From positions 275,963,095 to 276,027,094 of the forward strand of contig OZ005656.1 in NCBI GenBank assembly GCA_963930645.1: a stretch of DNA of 64,000 nucleotides. The letters are read 5' to 3'. This DNA comes from Salticus scenicus (lineage: Eukaryota > Arthropoda > Arachnida > Araneae > Salticidae). The notes beneath the pieces were generated by a model, which ran no database searches, was not told the DNA's origin, and worked only from the letters and a program-made list of their open reading frames with translations. This document shows, piece after piece, positions 14,177 to 26,200 of the stretch. Numbering within the stretch: the first letter of the stretch is position 1; every line of letters begins with the position of its first letter. The position numbers and the translations under genes were made by a program.

Positions 14177-14215
<39 letters not shown>
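14142..14215. repeat. Facing A-run and T-run
   Basis: About 26 A, then CTTTCAACAAG, then about 36 T: a hairpin-forming pair at the left edge of the Helitron-like relic at 14270. Confidence 0.95.
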
Positions 14216-14219
<4 letters not shown>

Positions 14220-14269
14220 AAATTCAACAAAATTTTAAATTGTTAATTCTCCATTCCATTATATGCATT

Positions 14270-14900
14270 AGGGACGTAGGTAATCAAAAAAATTTTTCGA
14301 TCTCGTTTTCTTAATGTTTTTACACGTTTTGAGGTTTGCGGAATACGAAAATCACAAAATCAAAATTGTGTTCGTTTGTAGGATGTCCGTTTTTTAGTAT
14401 ATTTTTATGCTAGTACAGTCGGTAACAAAAGTGTCTGAACACTACCAAAAATTCCTATATAAAAAAAGTACACTTAATACTGCTTTGTTAAATAAATCCT
14501 TGTCGAATCACGTTCTTACACTGACTAGGCACAGGATTCGACAAGGATTTTTTTAGCAAAACTGTATTAAGCGTACTTTTTTTATATAGGAATTTTTGCT
14601 AGTGTTGGGACACTTTTGTTACCAACTGTACGCTAGTTCGATAGATTTTGTACACGATATCTCAAGAAAAAAAATGGTCACAGAGAGGAAAAGACAGTTC
14701 AAAAATACAATTTATGGCATTGGAAGATCCTTATTTGTTTTCAGAGTTCCAACTTGTAAGCAGCATAAGTTATCCGAAATTTACGATTTTCTTAAGATTG
14801 ACGATAAGTGAGAAATTTCGCTTAAAAATGCATTGAAAGGAATATTTTTATCGTTAACTAAAATGTTCATTATAATGCTGAGATGATTATACTAATTCGA
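14270..14900 (-). mobile_element. Helitron-like relic split by a MITE
   Basis: Read on the plus strand it matches the complement of 23700-24080: GGTAATC, a TTTTTCGATCTCG block, a TTTTTACACGTTTTGAGG block, then ACACGATATCTCAAGAAAA. The 213-bp MITE sits in the middle. No clear terminus is left. Confidence 0.55.
14416..14628. mobile_element. 213-bp Tc1/mariner MITE
   Basis: Starts CAGTCGGTAACAAAAGTGTC and ends with the near-complement, with TA on both sides (14414-14415, 14629-14630). The arms reach inward about 95 bp to GATTCGACAAGGAT, leaving a centre of about 25 bases, so the whole element folds into one hairpin. It has inserted into an older Helitron-like relic (14270-14900). Confidence 0.88.
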
Positions 14901-15201
14901 TAACTTCATAAATTATTCTAAATTTACGAACACGGCAGAATAGGGAAATTTCGTATGGAGCTGGTATCTCACCACAAGAATCGAGGATAGATGAATCGTC
15001 TATTTTAGTCTTTTAGATGAAATCCTATTCTGAATACCGAGAGATAAGAATCACATTAGAAGAGTCCTTTATCCTAGTGCAGATTGATAAAGGCTGAAAC
15101 TGATTTTATATATTTTGTAAAACGATTGGACAAAAAAAAAAAAAAAAAAAGAACTATTCGTAGAAAACACTTTTGTTGCATAATATAGTACAATGCTTAG
15201 G

Positions 15202-15250
15202 TTATTTTTCAACATAGTTACCATCATTTTGTTAAACATTTATCATAACC
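15202..15250 (-). pseudogene. Mariner transposase extreme C-terminus, relic
   Basis: On the minus strand YDKCLT changes frame and continues NDGNYVEK then a stop, matching the end of mariner transposases (CLxxxGDYVEK). The frameshift and the small size make it a dead scrap, unrelated in sequence to the 33.9-kb palindrome. Confidence 0.6.
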
Positions 15251-15383
15251 AGACACGAGCTATTGCATGGCCACGTCGTGAAAAGACACCACCAGCAAAC
15301 GTACTATAAATAAAGATACGAAACACAGTTTAATGAAGTAGTGAACGGAAAATTAAAAAATAAAAAATAAAATAAAAAATAAA

Positions 15384-15430
15384 CTAGTATCATGTGGCCA
15401 CCAAAAGATTTTTTTATAGAAATCCATGTA

Positions 15431-15440
<10 letters not shown>
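15384..15440 (-). mobile_element. Helentron-like 3' terminus, relic
   Basis: CTAGTATCATGTGGCCACCA matches the minus-strand 3' tip at 54439 with a few changes and is preceded by A. Downstream sequence quickly turns into a T-run and a long (TA)n tract, so the body is lost or masked. Confidence 0.55.
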
Positions 15441-15470
<30 letters not shown>

Positions 15471-15481
15471 TACTGAAATTG

Positions 15482-15482
<1 letters not shown>

Positions 15483-15569
<87 letters not shown>
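15483..15569. repeat. (TA)n microsatellite, about 43 units
   Basis: Nearly uninterrupted TA repeats of about 87 bases, ending in TATGTATGTATG. It follows a 31-T run and a Helentron-like tip. Confidence 0.97.
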
Positions 15570-15576
<7 letters not shown>

Positions 15577-16417
15577 TGTATGTATGTATATTGTTTTTAG
15601 TAATTTAAAAATAATTTAAAAAATGAGAAATTCCTAATGTAAAAAATTTTCTTCATTGATTGAATCATTTGGCTAAAATACTGATAATAAAAGATTCTAC
15701 AAAGTATAAAATTTTCGTGAAAAATCTTATTTATGTAAACTGATGTAAGCAATATTTTTTGTTAGATCTTATATCGAAACTTCCATTAAAAACAATCACT
15801 GTTAATTTTAACATGGGAAAGAAACATCCACAGATTAAATTTTAAATATTAAACTATCATAAATATTGTTCTGAATTGATTGATATCGGATTTATTTCCG
15901 TCGATTATTTGTGAATTTTTTTTCTCGTAATTACACGTTACGTTTATGAACTGAATTATTACAACGAAAAAGGATAAATAACGAAAATGGTGTAAGAAAC
16001 TATTATTCCACAGCAACCTTGAAACTGTGCCAATTTCGAACAAAATCGACGGAAAATATGTCAAATTAAGAATGCTCGAGCCTTAATTACTCAGCTTAAT
16101 CCCATTATTCGCATAAATTTTTTCATCTATTTATTTAAAGTAGATGAAAGGTTAGTTCTTCGCATTCAACATGATGAATGAAAAATTCAGAGCACTATGA
16201 ATGGATTTTGTTAATTAATGAATATATGTTTAAAGAAATCGAGGAAATATTCATTTTTGCAGCATATATTTTCACCATAAAAGTGATATTTAAACAAAAA
16301 TTAGAAATTTTGGAGGCATTAAATTATTTTACTCGTGCATTTCTCATAAATTCTCTAATAATTCTTTGCGAAATGTTTCCGTCTACATGTACATGTACTA
16401 AACTTTACGTAGTAAAG

Positions 16418-16453
16418 AACTCTTATGACGTAGTTTGCTACGTCATAAGAGTT
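16418..16453. repeat. Perfect 16-bp inverted repeat containing TGACGTA
   Basis: AACTCTTATGACGTAG (16418-16433), loop TTTG, then the exact complement (16438-16453). A second small palindrome, ACATGTACATGT, lies 30 bp upstream. Confidence 0.95.
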
Positions 16454-17029
16454 TGTTTACAAACTTAAATGCATTTATTACTCTAACTATACTAAGATTA
16501 ATTTGGATGCTAAATTTCTTTTACTAACTTTTCTGTTTAAGGAGATCTTGTTTATTTAGAAAGGAGATTACGGGCATTCCATTATTCTGCTACATAAATT
16601 GAGGAACTTGTGAACTGAGTTTACTTATGTATCAGACAATGTTCCTTCGTTTTTAATTTTACTTACTATTCCAAAAATGAGGGCTCTGCGATGGCCAATT
16701 TTCTATATCCTATGCTTTGAAACATTTCTGTGCACTAATTTGAAGAAAAACTCGTCTGTCAATGTAAATTTCCTCACTGGTTTAGGTTTGTCGATGACAA
16801 ATTCTTTCTCGCTCCATTTCATGTCGATCTTTCTAGCTTACATTCTTTGATAATTTCGATTGACTCCTGCATTCAATTCATTTTTGAAATTTTAATGAAC
16901 TGCCCCTTACATCTCCTTGACGTTTTGATGCCTAAATAGAATGATCGACTCAACCAGTGTCTTAAGGAAATCTTTTTCAATTTTTTTCAAACTTTTTTTC
17001 CGCATTGTCTCTCTAACCACTCTCAAAAA

Positions 17030-17032
17030 AAA

Positions 17033-17068
<36 letters not shown>

Positions 17069-17089
17069 ATATATATATATATATATATT
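17030..17089. repeat. (AAAT)n passing into (TA)n
   Basis: About nine AAAT units followed by about ten TA units. Confidence 0.95.
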
Positions 17090-17556
17090 GGTTCTTCTAG
17101 TCTTTCAAAGAAATTGATTATTTAAAATATCTTGCTCTTTCTTTATAATTCCTTTATCATCGATAATGCTCTTTAAAAAATCAGAAAAATTAAATATTTC
17201 TTTTGCAGATTAAATGATTATGGCCTCGAATTTGCAGATTTGCTTTTTTTTTTATTTTTCCCTTTCTTTTAACATTTCTATTTTCCCCCCCAGAGTTTGG
17301 TTTTAAAATCATTTACAAACCCGTCAAAACAACAATAACACCTCCACCCCCACCACCATCACCAACAATAATAATAATAATAATGATTATAATAATGATT
17401 TTATCTTATCTGAAAGATCTCCAGCTCATCGAAAATTTATCTGGCGTTTATTTCATAACTTGATCTTTGCATAATTTAGCTTATGTTAGCCAAAATAGGA
17501 GACATTTGAAATATAGAAGTAATAAACAGCGTCCAATAAAAGAGATTTCCAAAGTT

Positions 17557-17589
<33 letters not shown>

Positions 17590-18760
17590 CACGGCTAGTC
17601 TCATGGTCAATGTTTTGACTTTTCTAAAACTAACATTATTTCGTCTCCTACCACCTCTTCCCATTTGAAATTTGAAGAAACCTTCTTAATGATATTTTTT
17701 TACTCATTTTCTCTAAAAAATTACTCATATAACTTTCCTTTTTCGTTTGGATTTTATATATTTTTGATTTAAATATTTATTGATTTATTTATTTATTTAC
17801 TTATATTTATATATTTATTATATTTTTTTCTTTCATAATTTTTGTGTTACTAGTATTTTAAATAAAATTCTGTTTTGTTTATTTTAGCTCATTACTCAAA
17901 TCGATTTTGAGCGTTTCCGCTTTTTCTGCAGCACTTTAGTCTACATTGTTCGCCTAACGAAGTGTAGTGTTTTCTAAACTCGAAAGAATTGTTACGAATT
18001 TGTTTGCACTTTATAATGTTTATTTAATGATAAACTCTGTTTTATTTACATACTTTTATAAAATAGTTATAGAATACATTGAATATTTTTATTGGTATTT
18101 AGTTCATCTTATGTTAGTGATAGAACCAGTATTATGAAACTTTATAAATTAAGATTATTAATATAAATTATTAAGTTTTTATTAAATAAAATAAATTGTG
18201 TAAATTATTTATTTAATTTTTTATAAAGAATGCAAAAAATTGGCAAAATCTTACATTTTATAAGCACTTTACATTAAACAAACATATGTGATTTTCGTTG
18301 TATAACCGTTGTTACATTTACACTATTTAAAACGTATTTCTGTAAGTGACCGAATTTTAAATTTATGCATTTATCTTTAAAACTAACATTTTGAGTTGAA
18401 AATGTAGAACATTTCAGAGACATATCTTATTGATTGCTCAAAATTTTACTTCAAAAATGTAAAATCTTAACAAAATATATTACGTCTTGCAGTTATTTTG
18501 CCTCAATTAATTCCCATCAAACCTAAAGGAGTATTGTTTTCATTTCCCTGAAAGATTAATTATTCATGAGGAGATGAAACCTTATTCAGTTGAGGCAAGA
18601 ATCGTGCATTCTTGTAACGCAGAACTAGAGTTTTATTTGAATACATCAATATGAGATTGGGGAAATTTCGTTTAGAAGCAATATATATACATATAATTGC
18701 TTTTTAAAAATACAGAATCGCAATTAGAAACATCTGATATAGAATGATTATTAAAGAATT

Positions 18761-18794
<34 letters not shown>

Positions 18795-18879
18795 CTTCTT
18801 TGTTGGCACATTAAAAATGTAATGCAATTACAGTTCATGAAGAGTTATCTAAAAATTTTGGAAAATTATACAGATAAGT

Positions 18880-19126
18880 GACACAAAAATTTTTAACTCG
18901 TAAAAATGTAAAGTAATGTATCACTTCGATTATCCGACTGCCGAATATTTTTTTCGGCCGAAAATTTCGATATTTGTTTCTGACCTGATTTGCATATTTT
19001 TAAGCTCTCCTGAAGGCAAATTATGTGTTGTGGGCTTCGAAAACCGGTCTGTGTGCGTGTGTTGGAGGCGGGGGGATATTCTGACAATTCTATCTTGAAA
19101 ACGATTAAAAGTAAAACGGCAAGTAT

Positions 19127-19161
<35 letters not shown>

Positions 19162-19530
19162 TGAAAGGGGAAAAGAAAATAGAACATTAAAAAATCGGAA
19201 GTTGCAACGTAACTCCGTATCTCAAAAACGGCTCTAACACCTTTTTTACTTTCTTTATTTTCGTTTCACTTCTTATGCATCAGTTGTTTACTACAGTAAA
19301 ACTAATAAACCTTCTGTATCAGTAATTGAATTTTTTGTTTTGCAAGTGCATTTCTTAAGAAAATGGCTCCATAAGTTTTCTCTAAACTCGTCATATTAAT
19401 TTAATTATAGATATCGTTTCATATATAATTGTTGGTTTCAAGTGACAGTTGAAATGGTCAAGTTTTAATAAAAAATTTATAAGTAGGACCGAAAACCGAT
19501 ACCTCAAAAACTTTTTAGTGATTTCCTTAA
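18880..19530 (-). repeat. Dispersed repeat family, minus copy
   Basis: Minus-strand relative of 3850-4460 with the same order of blocks, including TTAGAGCCGTTTTTGAGATA and CACACGCACACAGACC. Short open frames here are by-products of the repeat. Confidence 0.55.
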
Positions 19531-19723
19531 ACATTTGTATGTACAAAATTTTTTTAGATGTACTTTTACACGTACTATTTAATTACTACGTTAAAAAGGG
19601 TAGGCATCTTGATTAGATTGGTCAGTTTTTAATCACAGAAATGGATGTATCAATAAATGATTTTTTTTTTTTTTTTAATCTTGCTACATATTTTTCCTTT
19701 GCTTGTTCTTTATGACATATGTA

Positions 19724-19891
19724 CACTGTTAAAAATTGTTACTCAAAAATGAGCAAATTTGTCTCAAAATAGCTCCAAAACAATATATACGAGTATATTG
19801 ACATGCTCAAAAGTGAGGATATTGGGATTTTTAGTGGTCAACCCAATTTTTGAGCATGTCTGCTAATTTTAAGAAACCATTTTTAATAGTG
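19724..19891. mobile_element. 168-bp MITE with CACTGTTAAAAAT ends
   Basis: Starts CACTGTTAAAAAT and ends ATTTTTAATAGTG, flanked by TA on both sides. Internal copies of GCTCAAAAxTGAG appear in both orientations. No ORF. Confidence 0.7.
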
Positions 19892-21095
19892 TAGTTTTAT
19901 TTAACCCTAGATAACTAAACATTCCTCTAACAGACTACAGACCCCTCCAGTTTTGTGAATCCGGTTACGTTTACAATTTTACAGTTTGACAACAAATGAG
20001 TATTTTGTAAATATTTGTATGGATAATTTTAAGTTTTTGCAGGAAATCAGTATGTGCAAATCAAATGATTTGTAAAAGAACAGTACGCTGTTTTGCATAA
20101 AGCTTCCTCTTCTTCGTAAGCATGTAAATCTCGACATTTCTTTCCTAGAACTGACAGCTTTTCCCGGTTTTACATTTTATTACTCACAATTCTTGTTCTG
20201 GATTGTTAATATTGCTTCTGAATATCGTTTTGTTCATTTATTGCGTTAAATTTAATGTTTTTTCCAGAAAAGGTGCTCTCTGGTGGACACTTTGAAACTA
20301 TTTTTTTTTTTTTTTTCGAAATTCCTTAAGCGCATCTCGTGTATAGCCTATATACCAAATTTCGTTGCATTCCTTCCGCCCGTTTGCGCTTTAGGATGCT
20401 GTTTATAGGGGAAGTTTAATTATAACCACATATGTATATATTAATGAAGGTTTTGTACCGCAGGCATAAACAGACCAGTACTACATTAAAAAGAAAAAAA
20501 TATTTTTGAGATTATTCACTAATGTTTCAAATACACTGTGTAAATAGAACATGAAGCGTTTTTTAAATATCCATATTCGTCGTATAAGAGTTTTATTTAT
20601 TTATTTATTTATTTATTTTTCATGAAGATATAAAGGTTTCTTTTTAGAGAATATTCTGTTTACAATTTGCAGTCTTTTCTAATAATTGCATTGTAAGTGA
20701 AAGAAAACTTGGCATACGCTTGTATAGAGAACTTACTGCATCAAAATGCAAAATTATTAATTATCGGATGAAATTAATAATTATAATATCATTAGTTGTT
20801 TATTTATTTATGTTATATATATTCTGATTCAATATGTTGTTTATACTGTAGTATATCATTTTTTTGTAAAACGGACACAGCACTGGTCTGCTAACCCTCC
20901 ATGTTATAAATAAAAAGCTTGCTAAAATTTTCCGATATTGTTAAAGAAACCTTCATATATCCTTAAGCGTACGATCTATTATTATAAATATGAAATTAAA
21001 TAAATAAAACAACATGATAGTCATATGCAACAGTTACAACGGATTTCGAAAATTATTTAGTACAAGATAATGATAAACGTTTCTTTTTTCTTTGC
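19892..21095. other. AT-rich DNA, no gene seen
   Basis: A short stretch at 20340-20400 (ATACCAAATTTCGTTGCATT) resembles the sequence of the rolling-circle relics. Otherwise unassigned. Confidence 0.55.
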
Positions 21096-21486
21096 TTAAA
21101 TTGTTGCTAATCCGTTCCATGTCCTCGGGAAAATTTTTGAAATATATGAGTTATAAAACATGCGTTTTACTCTTTCTAGTTTTAAGAAAAAATTACTAGT
21201 TAGGCAGTATCGGTTGAACGCCAAATTCGTATTTGGTATATTGAACGTTCGATACTGGAGCCAGCCGAATACTGCCGTGTACACTAATGGTGGATGGTGC
21301 ACGTAAAATATGTCTTGTCCTCACTGTCTCCATCCAGACATTAACTCTGAGGATCCTCAAAACGGAGGAGCCATCATTTCGTGGAGAAACAAAATTGTGA
21401 TGACATGTCTCCGAACCGTATTTAGGGGTGAGCCACATACCGACGCCAGTTGCACATAGTGTAGCATTTGAAGATTTAAAACGCAC
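21096..21486 (-). other. Unrecognised GC-richer island with a 96-codon ORF
   Basis: Base composition rises well above the flanks. The minus strand has an ORF at 21486-21196 (containing GSETCHHNFVSPRNDGSSVL and VRTRHILRAPST) and a second frame ending at 21096. I do not recognise a domain. It could be an exon, a non-coding RNA or a mid-repetitive element fragment. Confidence 0.3.
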
Positions 21487-21729
21487 TCAATCTACACTAT
21501 AACCTCATAAAACTAGTTGGCATAGGTGGACTCTGCTCAGTTCCCCATCATATTTATGTTCTCAGAAATTTCTAGTGCGAGACATATTACTAGTGGATCT
21601 GCAGATCAGGAGCCTCAATGTCCTATTTGCATCAGACATTATTCAATAGGTCATTTTTATTTATTCCTTATTATATAATAGTATATATTGATTCGATCGA
21701 CTTATTACCAAAATCAAATACATTCCTGA

Positions 21730-21747
21730 GGGGGGCGGCAGCCCCCC
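21730..21747. repeat. GC hairpin GGGGGGC-GGCA-GCCCCCC
   Basis: A perfect 7-bp all-G/C stem with a 4-base loop in AT-rich DNA, followed by a further CCCCCC run. It resembles hairpins at Helitron 3' ends, but no CTAG follows. Confidence 0.8.
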
Positions 21748-21869
21748 TCAACCCCCCGTTGTATCTCTCTTTGTATACCTATTTGTATATGATATAAAGT
21801 GTTACGAAATTGTAAATAATTGCATTTATTTTTGTATAAATTCTTTCAAAGAGGTTTAGTAAGTTGATA

Positions 21870-22803
21870 AAATGCTAATTTTGTGCCTTTATAGTCGTTT
21901 TAGCGTTAAAATAGCCAAATTTTCCTTTAAAAACGCATTAAAAAGCTCCTATAAGGGAAGAAATAAATTTGGCGCCAAATTTGGCGACTATTTCCCTCCT
22001 TGGCGATTTTTTTTGGCGATCTTGGCGAGAAAATCCTTATTAGGGATATACCAAATATGGAAGCTCTAATCTCATTGGCTGATGTGATACGAGAATTTTC
22101 CAGAACAGTCTGTTTTCGATGGAAAAGTATAAAAGGAGCATTATTTTCGCCAAGGCGGTCAGTCTCAGATCTATATCAGTTTCGTCAAATGCTTGCTCAA
22201 TGGGCTCATGAATATGTGTACCAAATTGCAAGTCAATAGCGTGTTTTTGCGGCCGCTATCGCATGACAGACAGACAGACAGACGGAATCCAAAATCCTTT
22301 TGAGTCTCAACAGAGGGCCTCCATTCACATTTCGGCAAAAATTGGAAGTCAATAGCTTGATTTTTGCGGTGGCTATCGCGGTACATACAGATTCTTCCCA
22401 TAGGCCCTAATCATAAAAAATCTTTGGCGTGTCCCTGTACATGAACTACAAATGGAATACACACCTAAAACTATACAGCTGATTCCGTTGGGCTCATGAA
22501 CACGTGTACCAAATTGCAAGTCAATAGCGTGATTTTTGTGGCCGCTATCGCGGTACATACAAATTCCTCCCATAGGCCGTAATGATAAGAAAAACGTTGG
22601 CGTGTCCCTGTATAGGAACTACAAATGGAATACATACCAAAAACTATACAGCTGATTTCGTGGGGCTCATGAACATGTGTACCAAATTTCAAGTAAATAG
22701 CGCTTTTTTGGCGGCCGCTATCGCGCGACAGACAGACAGACAGACACAGCCCAAAACCGTTTTGAGTCTCAACAGAGGGCCTCCACTGACGTTTCGGCAA
22801 TAA
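21870..22803 (+). repeat. Repeat-derived block with 460-bp and 173-bp periodicity
   Basis: GGGCTCATGAA-A-GTGTACC followed by AAATTGCAAGTCAATAGCG occurs at about 22200, 22488 and 22661. GGCCGCTATCGC plus (GACA)n plus CAACAGAGGGCCTCCA occurs at 22248-22325 and 22708-22785. The stop-free stretches over this block follow the repeat and change frame, so I do not call them genes. Confidence 0.7.
22128..22164 (+). promoter_or_regulatory. TATA box and initiator-like pair
   Basis: TATAAAAGG (22128) lies 33 bp before a TCAGTC initiator-like site (A at 22161), the spacing of an arthropod core promoter. The stretch before it (GATACGAGAATTTTCCAGAA) is not recognisable. It may be the promoter of a solo LTR or other retroelement remnant. 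Confidence 0.4.
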
Positions 22804-23004
22804 TGTTAAATGAAATCAATTTGACCAAAGCTTCATACAGTGACAGAATGAAATCCCCGCCTAATAGGCTATCCACCGTTCATTTCGATAGATTTATCTT
22901 ATTCTAATCTATTAATTTATTTTATCAGGGTCAATTTCGTTGTTTAGTTTTCATGCTACTATTTCCAATGCAATAATCCTCAAATTCATATTTATATGAA
23001 AAAT

Positions 23005-23860
23005 TTACAATTTCGCTATGTTGATAAAATCGTAAATTACGAATAATTTACGAAATTTTCCTATTAGAATATTTGTATTCAATCATGTTCAAACAAATAT
23101 CATAAACGTAATTTTGAAGTTGTCTAACGTATTTAGGATCCTCAAAATGGAAGTTTATGCTCAATTTTGCTTTATTCTGACATGTTAAATAAAATCGTAA
23201 ATTCCAAATAACTTACGAATTTTTTAAATTGGAAAAATCATAGTCTATGATATCCATGCCAGTATCCTAAATATTATTTCGAAAGTGGTTTGACATCTTT
23301 ACGATGAAAATATCCCTCAAGATAGACGTTTATGTGAAATTTTGCACTTATTCAGCCATGTTAAGAAATTCGTAAATTTCCAATAACTTACGAAATCTTT
23401 ATATTGGAAAATTCATAGTCATTAATATTCATGCCAGTGTCCTAAATAATGTTTCAAAAGTAGTCTGACATCTTTACGATGAAAATATCTCTCAAAATTG
23501 ACGTTTATGTGAGAATTTCCCCTATACTGCCATGTTAAGAAATTCGCAAATTTCCAGTAACTTGCGAAATTTTCAAAGTAGCATATTTATAGTTACTGAT
23601 GTTCATTCCGGCATCAAAACTGATATTTTAAAACTGGTATGACATTTTTACAATAAAAAGTTTTCATTTAATGCACGTTTAAGTGATTTTTTGTCCTATT
23701 CTCCCATGTTAAGAAAATCGTAAATCTCGAATAACTTACGAAATTTTTAAAATCGAATGTTGCAAATGAATAGGGTTCTTGCCAGTGTCGAAAGTAATAT
23801 TTTAAAACTGATCTGACCTCTCTGCGACAATTTGTTCTTGAGATATCGTGTACACAGTCT
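23005..23860 (+). repeat. 174-bp tandem array, five copies
   Basis: CATGTTAAGAAATTCGTAAA-type starts fall at about 23017, 23181, 23357, 23531 and 23704, spaced 164-176 bp. Units share AATAACTTACGAAATTTT, CATGCCAGTGTCCTAAAT and TCTGACATCTTTACGATG. Divergence between units is moderate. Confidence 0.9.
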
Positions 23861-23889
23861 AACAAACTAACGGACTGACCCACTAACAG

Positions 23890-23943
23890 ACTTACACACT
23901 AACAGACTAACAGACTAACAGACTAACAGACTAACAGACACCC
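23890..23943 (+). repeat. Octamer microsatellite (ACAGACTA)n
   Basis: About six copies of an 8-bp unit, passing into GACA repeats. It marks the same place as the (CA)n(GACA)n tract in the Helentron-like copies. Confidence 0.85.
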
Positions 23944-24319
23944 TACAGACAGACACCATAGAAATTTTGTCATTTTCGGATTCCTCACACCTGAAAACGT
24001 GTAGAAAAGTCAAAAAACCGAGGTCGAAATTTTTCACGATTACCTAAGTTCCCCATACCTATAGTATGATGGGGAACTAAAATTACGATAACTCATAAGG
24101 TATTTCCTTAGAAATATATGAAAAAAAAACCTTAGTATTTAAAATGAATAAATATTTACTCGTAGCCTGTTTATAAACGTGAAAATGATAGAATCCTTAA
24201 AAAGTATGTTAAAATTTATGCAAGATATCTTGGAATTTGGAAAATTATTTTGAAGTCTTTTAAAAAGAAAAAATATATATATAGCTAATAACACTCCACT
24301 GAAGAAAAAAAAAATCGAG

Positions 24320-24498
24320 CCCTGATACCATTCTTGCTGAATCTTATATAACTTATATAATATAACATGACTCCCATTTTGCCCAGTCACCCACCGTTTT
24401 CTCGGGACCCCAACCCTCCCCCATTTTTATCACTGTTCGTTAATTTTATATCCATGAATTTGATTTGAAGAATGAAAAAGAATTAATTTAACACTTAA

Positions 24499-24533
<35 letters not shown>

Positions 24534-24885
24534 TAATGTTTAATAAATAACATTAATAATAGATAATATATATTTATAAGAAATGTAATACATAATTTCA
24601 GTAGCAAATCCTCGCCCTCCCCCCCTTAAATTTTCCCCTTGCCGCAAATGTTCGTGTTTTAAAATTTTCCAATTATCTAGCCCCTCAGAAGATATTTAAC
24701 AGTTAAAATAATCCCCCCTCCCCTTAAAATTAAATTTATAGCCATACATTTATAGCCATAAATTTACCGAAAAGCGATAAAAATTGGCGGTCGTCTCTGA
24801 AAAACGGTTGGTGATAGGGCAAAATGGGCGTCCTATTCTGATTCAGGAGGTCATTTTATATAAGAATTTAAAAAAAAATGGTGTT
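24320..24885. mobile_element. Old inverted-repeat element
   Basis: The left segment CCCATTTTGCCCAGTCACCC (24375 onward) and the right segment GGTGATAGGGCAAAATGGGC (24807 onward) are near-complements, and the similarity extends outward to AAGAATTTAAAA. A related single copy lies at 33541-33650. Old and non-coding. Confidence 0.5.
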
Positions 24886-26069
24886 GGGGGCAATTTTCAT
24901 GCCGAGCAATGTAGTTAATGTTATACAGATCTGATATTGATAAATGCAGCAGATAAATAAATTAATTTATATATTTTAATAAAAATTTTATTTTGTATCG
25001 ATCTTTAAATTACATTACGTTTGTATCGAACATTGTTTGAATGAATACATTTTCTTATAACTGAATGCTGATTTAAAAGATTTACATTTAATAATTTTAA
25101 TTAATATTCTAAACAAAATTATAAGCAAAATAATGTTAAAAATAATAAAATAATACAGTTCACTGAAGCACATTCGTGTTTTATGCTGTTAGTATCAAAT
25201 TAAAACAGGAAATACAGCATATATTTTGAATTTTTAATTTAAAGGAATTTCTTAACCTGTACCACAAAATTTCCTTAAAAATTTAGTTAACTACTCTCAT
25301 TTAAAAAGCAATGAGTTAATTTATTTTAAATTAGACTGTTTTATATATATAATTATATAGAGCAGATTTTTTTCCCCTGTATTGAACGTCACTTTATTTA
25401 TTTATTTATTTTTTATTACCAGTAAGTTGTGCAATAAGTGTTTTTTTCTTCCAATTTAGTGACATCTTTTAATAACTAATGATTTAAAATTAAATAAAAT
25501 TGCATCATTCTCCTGCATTTAAAGATAATTAATAATAATAGTAATTGCTTATATGTATATATAATATAATAGAGTATGTATATATAATATATGTATAATA
25601 TATATATAATATATTTATAATATATATATATATATAATACGAGAAATGAATACATACATTTAAAATAAGAAATAAAGACTATGTGAACCATAGGCAAATT
25701 CGAAACAATTAAAAACGAAATAACAATAAGAAGGAGTAGAGACCACTACGGCTTAAGACGTGTAGATATATGTAATTTTTAGCCAATCCTCTAATAGTAG
25801 TTCACTTTTCATCTTTGTTTTTAAACACGTGTAAATTTTCTCTCATACCAACAAAAGTCAAGTGAGAATTAAGATTCTAAGATTACTAAAACTATAAAAT
25901 ATTTGATTATTTATAACATGGTTTAAGTGTACGTTTTGTTAGAAGTCACTAATTGCTTTATGACTAAATTTCAGTAAACATTAAACAGTATTAAAATAAG
26001 ACAGCTATTTTTTTTTTCACTTTATTTGAAATAACATCGTAGAAAATTATGCACTTTTAATTATCCAAA
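24886..26069. other. AT-rich DNA, no gene seen
   Basis: Includes a TA-rich tract at 25555-25640. No gene or clear element boundary. Confidence 0.6.
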
Positions 26070-26100
26070 CTAGCAGGTTTCGCCCTCTTCGCTGGGCGCA
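26070..26100 (-). mobile_element. Helitron 3' terminus, minus strand
   Basis: Read on the minus strand, GCGCCCAGCGAAGAGGGCG then AAACCTGCTAG ends at 26070 and is followed by T. It is a diverged member of the CCTGCTAG family. The body extends to higher coordinates, perhaps to the (TA)-rich stretch near 26630, and holds the 80-bp array next to it. Confidence 0.65.
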
Positions 26101-26200
26101 ATATATAAAGGTTTTCTTTTTAATTGAATAATTGAAACGTTTAAATAAATATATTTGGATTGGCGACTATTTTCTTCACAGTTTTAGTATGGGATCTCCA

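Larger units (their letters stand above)
15570..18879. other. AT-rich DNA, no gene seen
   Basis: Contains the 16418-16453 palindrome, a pyrimidine-rich tract at 17220-17400 and T-runs. Open frames up to 96 codons (16178-16468) are within chance for this composition. Confidence 0.6.
22840..24085. mobile_element. Rolling-circle-like repeat block with 174-bp array
   Basis: The right side has a GACA/GACTAACA microsatellite, AAACGTGTAGAAAAG, CCGAGGTCGAAATTTTTCACG and a terminal ATGGGGAAC/GTTCCCCAT inverted pair (24047-24078). This layout repeats in other relics in the window and is how the 5' side of DINE-like elements often looks. The left end is not resolved. Confidence 0.5.

Noticed and set aside
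16178..16468. 96-codon frame as a gene
   Set aside because: Length is within chance at this base composition, and it runs through the perfect palindrome at 16418-16453.
20450..20910. Possible TIR pair ACAGACCAGTACTAC and GCAGACCAGTGCTGTG
   Set aside because: Similarity does not extend beyond about 12 bases and no target duplication is visible.
22471..22803. 109-codon frame as a gene
   Set aside because: It follows the tandem repeat, including the GACA microsatellite, and related frames shift between repeat copies.
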